A stretch of 22,837 bases of DNA, from IMG/VR virus record IMGVR_UViG_3300021959_000424, positions 1-22,837 of that record; one strand, written 5' to 3'. Shown here piece by piece: positions 17,001 to 22,837 of this stretch. Position 1 is the stretch's first letter, and each line of letters begins with the position of its first letter. Under the pieces are notes generated by a model. That model did no database searches. It had not been told where the DNA came from and was given only the letters and a program-made list of their open reading frames with translations. Source of the stretch: a virus. A program made the translations under genes and the position numbers.

Positions 17001-20000
17001 TTACTGTGAATAATACAACAGTAACCATTGACTTTGGAAAGCGTCATAATTTTGCTGTTGATGAATATATTGGTATAAAAGACCTAGCAGATATTTCAGG
17101 GTTTTATCAAATTACTAGTATAACAAATAATACTATTACATATGAACTTGCTAAAAAAGCACCTAATGATGAATATGATACAAGTACAGCAGTTTATCCA
17201 ATTTATTTTACTGATGTAAGATATAATTCTTACAATGATCTAAGCGAAGAAGAAATTGCATTACTACAAAACAAATCAAAATTATGGATCGATCATAATG
17301 GTGAACTTAAATGGGAAGTTGTAGAGAAGAATAAAGTTTACGAAAGTAAACAAATTACAAACTACGGGTTATCAGAGCCTGTAAGAGTTGGCGAAAAGGT
17401 ATTATATAATCCTGCACTTAAACAGGTAATTGCAAGTGCAACTGCTACACCTAGAGTAATTGTTTATTTAGAAACTGTACAAGGTCTTTCAGTTAAGCAA
17501 ATTTTACAACCACCTGATGCAATGATTGACGGAAATATAAATTCATTTGGTTTAGAAATTGCTATTAGCCCAGACAGTAAATGGCTAGCAGTAGGCTCTC
17601 CTAAGGCCACTGGTATAAACAGTAACTATAGAGGAGAATACAATCCTTATGTTGCATACGGCCAAAACCAAATTGTACTATATTCAGGAAGATTATGGAA
17701 ATCAAAAATTGACATTGAGCCAGATGGCAGCTCAATTAACATTTATTCTCAAGATTGGGAACAAGTAAAAACTGTCGAAGCAGTTGACTTCGGTAGTAAC
17801 GATGGCGAAACACAAATGGGAAGTGTTACATTATATGAATGGACACTTAACCAATGGAACTATAAATCAACAATACTAAGTCCCCGCCAAGAAGCGTTTG
17901 AACATTTTGGACACGCTATTGCTTTAGGTAAAACCGACAACGGTTACACTATGGCAGTAAGTGCTCCAGGATCATTACACGCAAAAGGTAGAGTATGGTT
18001 ATACCACTATACTGAAGATACTGGTTGGGAAACTATTCAAAACACAAACTATGTCGGTGAATACAATCCAGGAGAGATATTCTTTGAAGGTCAAATTTCA
18101 AATGATGTCTTAACTGTAAAAGCATTAGGTGATAGTACACCTATTGCAGGTAAGTTAAAATCCGGAGCCAGTGTAATTGGCGAAGGTGTACTAGAAGGCA
18201 CATATATTCTGGAACAACTTGATTGGCCTGTTTCAGATGATGGAACTATCCATACCGAAAAAGGTGGAGTCGGAACTTATAGAGTTTCAAAAAATCATAC
18301 AGTACCTACCAATAGTGTTAGAATGGAGTCGAACTATTTTTATCCGTCGGGCTCAGTTGTTACCTATGGTGGTAAGTTTTGGCAAGCGCAGTATGACACC
18401 TATGGGGATGGTAGTACATTAAGCATAGACTCCAATGAGTGGTCGCAACTTGATGCAGTTGCCACTCAAGCATCGCTGCCACAAAGTCTTGCATTAGACG
18501 ACGATGGTTCTAGTTTGTTCACAGGTTTACTTACCGACGGACAAGTCAATGAATTAGTAATGAATGGACATAGATTTGGTTCATCATTGTCAATGAGTTA
18601 TGACGGTAAAGTGTTAGTTGTTGGTGCACCTGATGCAGATAATCAGTTTTTCCCTAACTATAAAGGTGTATGGAGACCAGATTATGAATATATTCAGGGA
18701 GATGTTGTAAAGTACCAAAATGCATATCACAGACTGTCTAATATTGGCCCATCGCAGGTGCCGCAGGATAGTACTATTAGAAGTTACAACGAAGATCCAA
18801 GTAACGGTTATCCTTGGGTAGATGCAGGTGATAGTTCTGCAAATATTACTGGTAAAATGTATATCTATAGAAAAGACACAGTTGGCAATTATTCACTAGT
18901 ACAAACAGTTGCCGCAGACAACTTAGATGATTTTAATGATTTAAATCAAGCACATCCAGACAAAATTGCTGCCGGCGATAAGTTCGGTTATGCTGTTGCG
19001 GTAGACTATTCAGGTAATAATATTGTTGTAAGTAGTCCGCAGGCAGATATTAACTATCAAAACCAAGGTAGTGCATATATCTTTGAATATAAAAATGATT
19101 CAAGTGTGTACGAATATCGTATTGTACAGAAACTAGAAAGTTTTGATAGATTCCCTAATGAATTTTTCGGCCAATCTATTTGTATTAGTCCGAACACTTC
19201 AATAATTGCTATTGGTGCTAACAATAGTCCTTATGTGCAGCCTACAATTTATGATTCATCACAAACAACATTTGATGAAAAACGAACAACATTTAAAAAC
19301 TTTGATGGGTTTACAGGTAGTGTGTATGTGTTCGAGAAAAAAGAACACACATATTATTTGTCAGAGAAACTTGATGCTGATTTATCCTTAAATGAATCAT
19401 TTGGTACATCAGTTAGTTGTGAAGAAAATGTAGTTGTAGTTGGTTCGCCAGAATTTATTGAGCCAGTAACTGAAGGCAACAATATTGTGTTTACCGGTAA
19501 CAAAGTTGGTATGGTTAGAATGTTTAAAAAACCAACCGGAGTAAGTCCGTTAACTGTTATTACTTCACAACCGCAGCACATAGATTTAGAACAAATTAAA
19601 CGTATTTCACTTTATAAGAAAAATGATGATGTTAAAATACAAGATTTAGAATTTTTTGATCCTGCTAAACTAAAAATAGTTAATAGAGCAGAGCAAGAAA
19701 TTACATATAAAGTTCCTTTTGATCCAGCAGTGTATACTGTTGGTAACGATGAAGTAGTCGTTGATCCAGATATTAGTTGGAACAATGGTAAAAATGTTGG
19801 TAAACTTTGGTGGAACATTGCAAATGCTAAATGGATTGATTATGAGCAAGGCGATATTGCTTATAGAACATCTAATTGGGGTGCTCAAGCAGTTGGTAGT
19901 ACTATAGACATTTACGAATGGGTAGAATCTAAACTATTACCTAGTGAATGGTCAGTACTTGCTGATACTGCCGAAGGCTTAAACTTAAATATTTCAGGAC

Positions 20001-22837
20001 AGCCGTTATATCCTGATGATACAGCATATGCTATTAAAGAAATATTCAACACAAATACAGGACTTGCAACAGAAACACGATATTCTTATTGGGTTAGAAA
20101 TAAAACAACAGTACCATCAAACGTTGTAGGAAGAACAATTAGTGCTTCTACAGTATCTAGTTTAATTAGATCACCAGGTACAGTAGGAAATACTTTAATT
20201 GCTATTATAGATAAAAATAAATTCTTATTCTACAATTACAAAAATGTTGTTTCAGAAGATACAAATATTCTTAATATAGAATATTACACAGATAAAGACA
20301 GTAAAAATGCTGTACATAACGAATATCAGTTGTTAACTGAAGGTATAGCAGGAAGTGTTCCTACAGAGAAACTAGAAACCAAATGGTTAGATAGTTTAAT
20401 TGGTTACGACTCTGTTGGTAATAGAGTTCCTGATACTAAATTGGCTACAAAGCAACGATACGGAATAAGTTTCCGCCCAAGACAAAGTATGTTTGTAGAT
20501 AAAAGAAAAATTCTACAAATATTAGTCGGTAATATTAATACAATTCTTAAAAAAGAAGCGTTTGCTGATACCATAAATTATAGTACACTTAATAGTGTTG
20601 ATCCAGCACCAAGCGAATTGTTAAAATTATATGATACAAAAGTTTCATTCTATAGCGATCTCGAAAATGTAGGTACTATCAGAGTTAAGAAAGCAACACT
20701 GTCAGTAAACATTATTGATAGTGAAATTAACAGTATTACAATTACAGATCCAGGATACGGATATAAAGTTGCACCTAATGTAGAATTTGAAGGTGACGGT
20801 ACTGGTGCTGTTGCTACAACAACAATTGATAACCAAGGAAGAATTTCTAGTGTTACAGTAGTATCAAGCGGTAAAAAATATAGTTATGCTATTGCAAAAG
20901 TAAGAAACTTCAGTGTACTTGTTGAAAATGATGATACAGCAAATAATTACTGGAGTGTTTATGCCTGGGATGATGTAAGACAGATTTTCTTTAGAAGTCA
21001 ATCACAAGCATTTGACACTACAAGATACTGGACCAAAGAAGATTGGTGGAAAGAAGGTTATGGCGTAACATCTAGAATTGTAAAAGAAATTTTAAGTGTA
21101 TACCAAGAACCGACTGTAGAATTACAACCTGGAGATTTACTTAGAATTAATGAATATGGTGCAGGTGGCTGGGCAGTATTTGAAAAACAAGAAGGCGAGC
21201 CTAATGGAATTTTATTATCTAACTATAAATTAGTTGGTAGAGAAAGAGGTACTATTGAGCTATCACAAGATTTATGGAATACACAAGTAAGCGGTATTGG
21301 ATTTGATATTGTTGATTCATTTGACGCCGGCTTATATGATAAAGAAGTTGCTATTGAATTAAGAAATATTTTAAAAGCAATTAAAGAAGAAGTATTTGTT
21401 GGCGATTACAGTAACGAATGGAATAAATTATTCTTTACAAGCATTAGATATGTATTCCAAGAACAAACCTATGTTGACTGGGCATTTAAAACTAGTTTTA
21501 TTAGTGCAATACACAATGTTGGTGCATTCAAAACTACACCAACATATAAAAATGACAGTCTTGAAGCGTACCTAGAATATATTAATGAGATTAAACCATA
21601 CAGAACTACAGTAAAAGAGTTTATTAGTAAGTATGACCAATTAGAAACAAGTTATACATCTACAACAGATTTTGATTTGCCTCCAGTTTATAGTATTAGA
21701 GAAGGCAAGATTATCAATGTTGACGAGAACAACGAATTAATTAATTCATATCCTTATACACAATGGCGTGATAATAAAGGATTTGGTATTACGTCAATAT
21801 TAATTAGTAATGCAGGCGCTGGTTACACAAGTGTTCCTAATATTATTATTGAAGGTAACGGAACAGGAGCAAAAGCAACTGCATATATCTCAAATGGTAA
21901 GGTAAGTGGAATAACTGTAACAGCACAAGGCAGCGGATATACACAAACCCCAACGGTAAGAATTGTTGGCGGCAATGGAAGTAATGCAAATGATGCAAAA
22001 GCAGTTGCTACACTAGGAAATAGCAAGGTAAGAACAAATAATATAACAGTTAAGTTTGATAGACTTGACAAAGTAGGAAGATTTACTGAATTTGATTTCG
22101 AACAAACATTTACAGCATCAGGTGCAAGTGCAGTATTTGAATTATCATATCCTGCAACAGTTGATAAGTCTAAAATATCAATACTACAAGATGGACAAAT
22201 TGTTCTAGATAGTGAATATAGAATTGTACTGTATAGACAAAAAATAGATTTAGAAAATGTTTTAAGATGTAGAATTATATTTGATCAAAATCCACAAGCA
22301 GGTAGTGTAATTAAAATTACATATTCTAAAAACGATGAAATACTTGATAGTGTTAATAGAATAAACAAATATTACACACCGGGCACAGGAATGTTAGGTA
22401 AAGAATTACACCAGTTAATGACAGGTATAGATTTTGGTGGAGTTCTTGTACAAGGTACAACATTCGATGTTACTGGAGGATGGGACGCACTTCCTTGGTT
22501 TACAGATAGTTGGGATAGTGTAGAAGCAGCAGCAGACTTTTATGTAGTTTGTGACGGAAGTACAAATTTTATAACACTTCCATATGCTCCTATAGAAGGT
22601 CAGGTAATAACAATTTATTTAAAACGTGCTGGACAAGAACGTTTGCCAACAATTGATCAATTACAATATTCACAAACAGTTGCAGAACCTCCAACGTTAC
22701 GTATTGACGATCCAAACTTTGGATCATACACACCAGCAATACCAGCAGTACCAGGTTCGCCAGCAATACCAGCAGTACCAGGCGTACCAGCAGATGCAGA
22801 ATACAACAATGGTGCAATTATTAATGTAGTTGGCAAC
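11033..22837 (+). CDS. 7: gp7-like giant baseplate wedge protein, open at the window end (at least 3935 aa)
   Basis: Reading in frame from the ATG at 11033 gives 3935 sense codons with no stop up to the last base; T4 gp7 is 1032 aa. In T4, gp7 starts wedge assembly with gp10 and meets gp8, gp6, gp53 and gp25. Family-like stretches are WLVEGVG (about 366-372), RDLNPWSRYNRWFHRTV (about 430-446), NLRDLSGFQVHTKRF, IPPTPASLG, VIQGHDGSI, PGWWRGVYKYYYDTDRPHSH (1144-1163), GPVEYAWRSSSEYPF, FIPPENF (1390-1396), EFMFWTQHNW (1574-1583) and GYRQERIRSQGF (1684-1695). About 2170-2810 is a FG-GAP-like propeller region with inserted modules. About 2930-3780 holds further marine-phage sequence (DYEQGDIAYR, VDWAFKTSFI, TDFDLPP, GMLGKELHQLMTGIDFGG). 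A Pro/Ala repeat starts at the window end. The ATG overlaps the gene 6 stop, with only a weak ribosome site (GGTGAGTG, 11018-11025), so coupling from gene 6 is likely. Whether all of it is one gp7 or a fusion with another virion protein cannot be decided here. Confidence 0.78.
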   Translation, partial: MADKKVFPNSNIPIRKSSEFLPDVFKTETNNKFLGGVLDPLIQPGATDKLTGYVGRRYGKTYNTKDIYLDDDDTLRSRYQLEPGVTIEKDRKVEDFYDYIDFKNILNYFGNYNDRDDILNKQEHYSWNPPIDWDKFTNYREYFWAPQGPPSVPVYGQNSAITSTYKVSPGVNSWIFTPDGATNSPNLKLYRGQTYRFEVNSPLEGFIIRTNYDTGSLLYDARISYFVGDYAIFDDKLWRAKVDITPADGSTISVDSQDWELVDNNAVLESLTYNTGIINNGAKRGVVTFTVPLDSPDVLYYQSDVNPNRLGQFIIGDIQDATFIDPTNEIVGKKDYTSANGIKLSNGLVIEFRGEVAEEKYAQGTWLVEGVGKEISLTRFTDLIPPTVTTTTPEILFDNEGFDSQPYDDATQFPGSKDYITINRTSRDLNPWSRYNRWFHRTVLEYAHTFRGEDFDASEDTRAKRPIIEFHPNIQLFNHGGQAKQTVDYIDDFTTDIFSKIEGSTGYSVDGEFLFEGARVLVISDTDNLANNKIYEVKFIIHNGRKQINLRETEDTVSTENECVLVRRGAENAGLMYHFNGSKWIASQPKTSINQYPLFDLYDKDGYSYGDTSVYPVTTFNGSPILSYAVGTGRTDPELGFKLKYQNINNVGDITFHWNLDSDTFQYTQLQKTVSVPIREGYLKIENQYDNGWLKTDEKYLQPIINTVKIDTDGVIALDWSNTIDWAQTTNNLEVCFYRNGIKLKDTYTRTLSTFVFDNTEFSAGDVVTIKIIDNVSPITGYYEFPVGLQNNPLNTTITEFTLGQASDHLSTALEFNEEFVGVIPGVSNLRDLSGFQVHTKRFMKHSGVAAASVALLNDKDYNLIKSIQYAKKAYSVFKDSFIKKANEVEFEDVPANFVDSIIEELTRTKSVASPFADTDVIGSGAFTSIDYEVDDVGITTFALNNNFDTTVLSRKAVYVYINDRQLLLNAEYTIDANFSFVRISKELLRGDKIQIREYVSTSFSYIPPTPASLGIYKKYTPKKFLDDTYREPKEVIQGHDGSITIAYGDFRDDLLLELEYRIYNNIKENYDETVFDIDSIIGSYYYRTDFTKQQFDDIVNQEFLKWVADTKLGYTLNEYFKENEPFTYTYNEMASPDGTESLPGWWRGVYKYYYDTDRPHSHPWECLGFTEKPTWWDDEYGKAPYTSGNLLLWEDIRDGIVRQGNRAGTYPRYARTSILKHIPSDADGELVDPLTSGLATNFVLFNNQGSFKLGDIGPVEYAWRSSSEYPFAVAIAMCLVKPFEFIISNFDRSKSKRNILNQIIDKTTDTFITPAELKLPVAGELQTSGLANYITSYIKSRGISVADVQEDLQNLNVRLSSRLSGFVDQEQQRYAVDSKNPKSTSSNSFIPPENFDIIFDVSSPISTITYSGIIFEKTANGWTASGYDDVKPYFEYFEAVPNQKDPVISVGGLSESFTVWAPDTRFANGTIVDNKGTYFRAKESHTSTGEFDETFWTKLPELPVVGATTAQRRRNFNTTVIKRLSYGEQFSSIQAVADFLLGHQEYLKSAGLVFDNYDGTTQSVQDWTTALKEFMFWTQHNWAQGSLLTVSPGAQKLTIEVAVGVADNLLDGFYEYNILGSNGSPLDTKNINVDRSFQKFTISTVDTEDGIYYLKVNLVLKEHVTIFDDRTVFNDVIFDKPSGYRQERIRSQGFRTVDWDGDYTSPGFIFDNVNIVAWQPFRNYKLGDIVQYRSNNYTSLITHTSEQEFNNANWTVLDSEPTKQLIPNFDYRINQIEDYFNVDSSGLGKSQRDLARHTVGYQTRTYLESIAEDPTTQFQIYQGFIREKGSKNPISKIFNKKTNTDSGVQLDEQWAFKVGTMGGDAQSYNIELSLDTEQFKVNPQPVVITPETGNFLDRYYRVNQSNFDYAPIPYTDDINPVTENYKPTQTAGYVKLGQTEYVIKHFSDISTELDVNTVSNNQHIWITFSGPTWTVKRINVAFELPIIGVTVNNTTVTIDFGKRHNFAVDEYIGIKDLADISGFYQITSITNNTITYELAKKAPNDEYDTSTAVYPIYFTDVRYNSYNDLSEEEIALLQNKSKLWIDHNGELKWEVVEKNKVYESKQITNYGLSEPVRVGEKVLYNPALKQVIASATATPRVIVYLETVQGLSVKQILQPPDAMIDGNINSFGLEIAISPDSKWLAVGSPKATGINSNYRGEYNPYVAYGQNQIVLYSGRLWKSKIDIEPDGSSINIYSQDWEQVKTVEAVDFGSNDGETQMGSVTLYEWTLNQWNYKSTILSPRQEAFEHFGHAIALGKTDNGYTMAVSAPGSLHAKGRVWLYHYTEDTGWETIQNTNYVGEYNPGEIFFEGQISNDVLTVKALGDSTPIAGKLKSGASVIGEGVLEGTYILEQLDWPVSDDGTIHTEKGGVGTYRVSKNHTVPTNSVRMESNYFYPSGSVVTYGGKFWQAQYDTYGDGSTLSIDSNEWSQLDAVATQASLPQSLALDDDGSSLFTGLLTDGQVNELVMNGHRFGSSLSMSYDGKVLVVGAPDADNQFFPNYKGVWRPDYEYIQGDVVKYQNAYHRLSNIGPSQVPQDSTIRSYNEDPSNGYPWVDAGDSSANITGKMYIYRKDTVGNYSLVQTVAADNLDDFNDLNQAHPDKIAAGDKFGYAVAVDYSGNNIVVSSPQADINYQNQGSAYIFEYKNDSSVYEYRIVQKLESFDRFPNEFFGQSICISPNTSIIAIGANNSPYVQPTIYDSSQTTFDEKRTTFKNFDGFTGSVYVFEKKEHTYYLSEKLDADLSLNESFGTSVSCEENVVVVGSPEFIEPVTEGNNIVFTGNKVGMVRMFKKPTGVSPLTVITSQPQHIDLEQIKRISLYKKNDDVKIQDLEFFDPAKLKIVNRAEQEITYKVPFDPAVYTVGNDEVVVDPDISWNNGKNVGKLWWNIANAKWIDYEQGDIAYRTSNWGAQAVGSTIDIYEWVESKLLPSEWSVLADTAEGLNLNISGQPLYPDDTAYAIKEIFNTNTGLATETRYSYWVRNKTTVPSNVVGRTISASTVSSLIRSPGTVGNTLIAIIDKNKFLFYNYKNVVSEDTNILNIEYYTDKDSKNAVHNEYQLLTEGIAGSVPTEKLETKWLDSLIGYDSVGNRVPDTKLATKQRYGISFRPRQSMFVDKRKILQILVGNINTILKKEAFADTINYSTLNSVDPAPSELLKLYDTKVSFYSDLENVGTIRVKKATLSVNIIDSEINSITITDPGYGYKVAPNVEFEGDGTGAVATTTIDNQGRISSVTVVSSGKKYSYAIAKVRNFSVLVENDDTANNYWSVYAWDDVRQIFFRSQSQAFDTTRYWTKEDWWKEGYGVTSRIVKEILSVYQEPTVELQPGDLLRINEYGAGGWAVFEKQEGEPNGILLSNYKLVGRERGTIELSQDLWNTQVSGIGFDIVDSFDAGLYDKEVAIELRNILKAIKEEVFVGDYSNEWNKLFFTSIRYVFQEQTYVDWAFKTSFISAIHNVGAFKTTPTYKNDSLEAYLEYINEIKPYRTTVKEFISKYDQLETSYTSTTDFDLPPVYSIREGKIINVDENNELINSYPYTQWRDNKGFGITSILISNAGAGYTSVPNIIIEGNGTGAKATAYISNGKVSGITVTAQGSGYTQTPTVRIVGGNGSNANDAKAVATLGNSKVRTNNITVKFDRLDKVGRFTEFDFEQTFTASGASAVFELSYPATVDKSKISILQDGQIVLDSEYRIVLYRQKIDLENVLRCRIIFDQNPQAGSVIKITYSKNDEILDSVNRINKYYTPGTGMLGKELHQLMTGIDFGGVLVQGTTFDVTGGWDALPWFTDSWDSVEAAADFYVVCDGSTNFITLPYAPIEGQVITIYLKRAGQERLPTIDQLQYSQTVAEPPTLRIDDPNFGSYTPAIPAVPGSPAIPAVPGVPADAEYNNGAIINVVGN
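11702..11821 (+). repeat. W/GD-type beta module, copy 1, in gp7-like protein
   Basis: The pattern is Y-F-V-G-D-Y-A-I-F, then KLWRAKVDI, then DGSTISVDSQDWELV. It is closely similar to the modules at 17642 and 18335 (shared L-W-x-x-K-x-D-I-x-P and S-Q-D-W-E-x-V). The spacing G-D-x-x-x-Y...W recalls small carbohydrate-binding modules of the CBM5/12 kind. Confidence 0.65.
13235..13360 (+). repeat. Tail-fibre-like beta module, copy 1
   Basis: The pattern is V-C-F-Y-R-N-G-I-K-L-K-D-T-Y, then T-F-V-F-D-N, then A-G-D-V-V-T-I-K-I-I-D. This 'xVxxNGxxLxxxxYx...F...GDxIxIxxY' arrangement recurs at 13904 and 22175 and is common in phage fibre and baseplate adhesins. Confidence 0.5.
13904..14029 (+). repeat. 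Tail-fibre-like beta module, copy 2
   Basis: The pattern is V-Y-V-Y-I-N-D-R-Q-L-L-L-N-A-E-Y-T-I, then F-V-R-I, then R-G-D-K-I-Q-I-R-E-Y. It has the same layout as the copies at 13235 and 22175. Confidence 0.55.
15413..15532 (+). repeat. W/GD-type beta module, copy 2
   Basis: The pattern is W-A-P-D-T-R-F-A-N-G-T-I-V, then G-T-Y-F-R-A-K-E-S-H-T-S, then F-W-T-K-L. It pairs best with the copy at 16187 (shared H-T-S...F...W-T-x-L). Confidence 0.6.
16187..16306 (+). repeat. W/GD-type beta module, copy 3
   Basis: The pattern is W-Q-P-F-R-N-Y-K-L-G-D-I-V-Q-Y, then N-N-Y-T-S-L, then H-T-S-E-Q-E-F, then N-W-T-V-L. Length and anchors are the same as copy 2. Confidence 0.65.
17642..17767 (+). repeat. 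W/GD-type beta module, copy 4, inserted between propeller blades 1 and 2
   Basis: The pattern is V-A-Y-G-Q-N-Q-I-V-L-Y, then RLWKSKIDIEPDGS, then SQDWEQV. It aligns with copy 1 with a one-residue gap across about 25 residues. Confidence 0.65.
18335..18451 (+). repeat. W/GD-type beta module, copy 5, inserted between propeller blades 2 and 3
   Basis: The pattern is Y-F-Y-P-S-G-S-V-V-T-Y, then KFWQAQYDT, then GDGSTLSIDSNEWSQL. It is similar to copies 1 and 4 (DGST.S.DS..W). Confidence 0.65.
18671..18829 (+). repeat. W/GD-type beta module, copy 6, inserted between propeller blades 3 and 4
   Basis: The pattern is W-R-P-D-Y-E-Y-I-Q-G-D-V-V-K-Y, then A-Y-H-R-L, then a longer polar loop, then P-W-V-D-A-G. 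It has a clear start motif like copy 3 and a diverged second half. Confidence 0.55.
20735..20881 (+). repeat. Glycine-rich beta repeat, copy 1
   Basis: The pattern is I-T-I-T-D-P-G-Y-G-Y, then P-N-V-E-F-E-G-D-G-T-G-A, then I-S-S-V-T-V-V-S-S-G-K-K-Y. This 'GxGYxxxPxVxxxGxGxGA' unit recurs at 21797. Confidence 0.6.
21797..22021 (+). repeat. Glycine-rich beta repeat, copy 2, with two half-units
   Basis: A first unit reads I-S-N-A-G-A-G-Y-T-S-V-P-N, then I-E-G-N-G-T-G-A-K-A. A second follows at once: V-T-A-Q-G-S-G-Y-T-Q-T-P-T-V-R-I-V-G-G-N-G. It resembles copy 1 and would form a short stacked beta structure. Confidence 0.6.
22175..22330 (+). repeat. Tail-fibre-like beta module, copy 3
   Basis: The pattern is I-S-I-L-Q-D-G-Q-I-V-L-D-S-E-Y-R-I, then R-C-R-I-I-F, then Q-A-G-S-V-I-K-I-T-Y. 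It has the same layout as the copies at 13235 and 13904. Confidence 0.55.
22733..22786 (+). repeat. 27-bp tandem repeat encoding PAIPAVPGx, two units plus start of a third
   Basis: Units 22733-22759 and 22760-22786 share their first 23 bases exactly and differ only in the last four. A third start (CCAGCA) follows at 22787. They encode PAIPAVPGS, PAIPAVPGV and PA. The Pro/Ala/Val/Gly composition suggests an extended or collagen-like linker. Near-identity in DNA, unlike the other repeats of this gene, points to recent duplication or slippage. Confidence 0.85.

Larger units (their letters stand above)
17546..19456 (+). repeat. Six FG-GAP-like beta-propeller blades in gp7-like protein
   Basis: The repeat unit is an 'F-G-x-x-[IVL]-x-[VIMC]-(S/D/G)-x...V-x-x-(G/S)-[SA]-P' stretch. 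It recurs six times: 17546-17608 (FGLEIAISPD..LAVGSPKA), 17906-17971 (FGHAIALG..MAVSAPG), 18575-18637 (FGSSLSMSYD..LVVGAPDA), 18983-19048 (FGYAVAVDYS..IVVSSPQA), 19166-19231 (FGQSICISPN..IAIGANNS) and 19400-19456 (FGTSVSC..VVVGSPEF). Several are followed by the last strand of a blade, such as GRVWLYHY, GSAYIFEY and GSVYVFEK. This is the integrin-alpha/FG-GAP pattern. The spacing of blades (about 180-670 bases) varies because other modules are inserted. A seventh blade could be hidden in a diverged or split form. Confidence 0.7.

Noticed and set aside
19832-19930. A seventh W/GD-type module in the gp7-like protein (IDYEQGDIAYR...)
   Set aside because: It shares only the Y-x-x-G-D-I start. The rest (GSTIDIYEWVES) does not match the other modules and looks like backbone sequence of this protein family.
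22590-22817. Leu/Val-rich small open frame on the minus strand resembling membrane segments
   Set aside because: The hydrophobic run is the reverse reading of the PAIPAVPG tandem repeat and neighbouring Gln/Pro codons of the gp7-like gene.
11033-22837. Possible frameshift or fusion junction splitting the long reading frame into two genes
   Set aside because: Reading every line in one frame gave no stop and continuous sensible protein sequence. I found no internal start with a strong ribosome site that would force a split, although separate initiation cannot be excluded.
1-22837. tRNA genes, CRISPR array, insertion sequence, integrase or attachment site
   Set aside because: None seen. The spacers are too short for tRNAs and the reading frames are intact and collinear with a phage structural operon.

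Overview
The window is part of the genome of an AT-rich, T4-like myovirus. Its protein families look like those of marine T4-like phages (cyanophages and SAR11/alphaproteobacterial phages). The evidence is the collinear baseplate gene order 48-53-(hub)-5-25-6-7 on the + strand, directly divergent from the late sigma factor gene 55 and the recombination nuclease gene 47 on the - strand. The host cannot be read from the sequence. Low G+C and the protein style fit Prochlorococcus/Synechococcus or SAR11-type hosts, but this is inference.

Layout. Positions 1-177 (-) hold the 5' end of gene 47 (SbcD-like metallophosphoesterase subunit). Positions 221-1063 (-) hold an unusually long gp55, the sigma-like factor that directs late transcription. 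An 82-bp divergent spacer (1064-1145) carries promoter-like signals for both directions, including a T4-type late box (AATAAATA, 1111-1118) facing the structural genes. From 1146 to the end everything is on the + strand and packed tightly: gp48-like tube cap (1146-2342), short gp53 (2344-2643), a 916-residue putative baseplate hub protein in the position expected for gp27 (2645-5395), gp5 spike without a visible lysozyme domain (5395-7149), gp25 (7153-7590), a large gp6 (7635-11033), and a giant gp7-like reading frame. The last starts at 11033 and is still open at the window end (at least 3935 codons).

How the genes work together. gp5 with the 916-residue protein would form the central hub and spike. 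gp53, gp25, gp6 and gp7 build the wedges around it. The gp48-like protein caps the hub and nucleates the tail tube. All are late virion proteins, and the gp55 encoded next door is expected to switch on exactly such an operon. Genes are joined by TAATG overlaps (hub/5 and 6/7) or 1-3-base gaps, so the operon is probably translationally coupled. The only other spacer is 44 bp before gene 6.

The least ordinary part is the gp7-like giant. Onto a gp7-type backbone it carries at least six FG-GAP-like beta-propeller blades, six W...G-D-x-V...W modules (three of them inside the propeller region), three tail-fibre-like beta modules, glycine-rich beta repeats, and a PAIPAVPG tandem repeat beginning just before the window ends. 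I saw no tRNA, CRISPR array, insertion sequence, integrase or convincing intrinsic terminator. Apart from the short spacers, no stretch longer than 300 bases lacks a gene.
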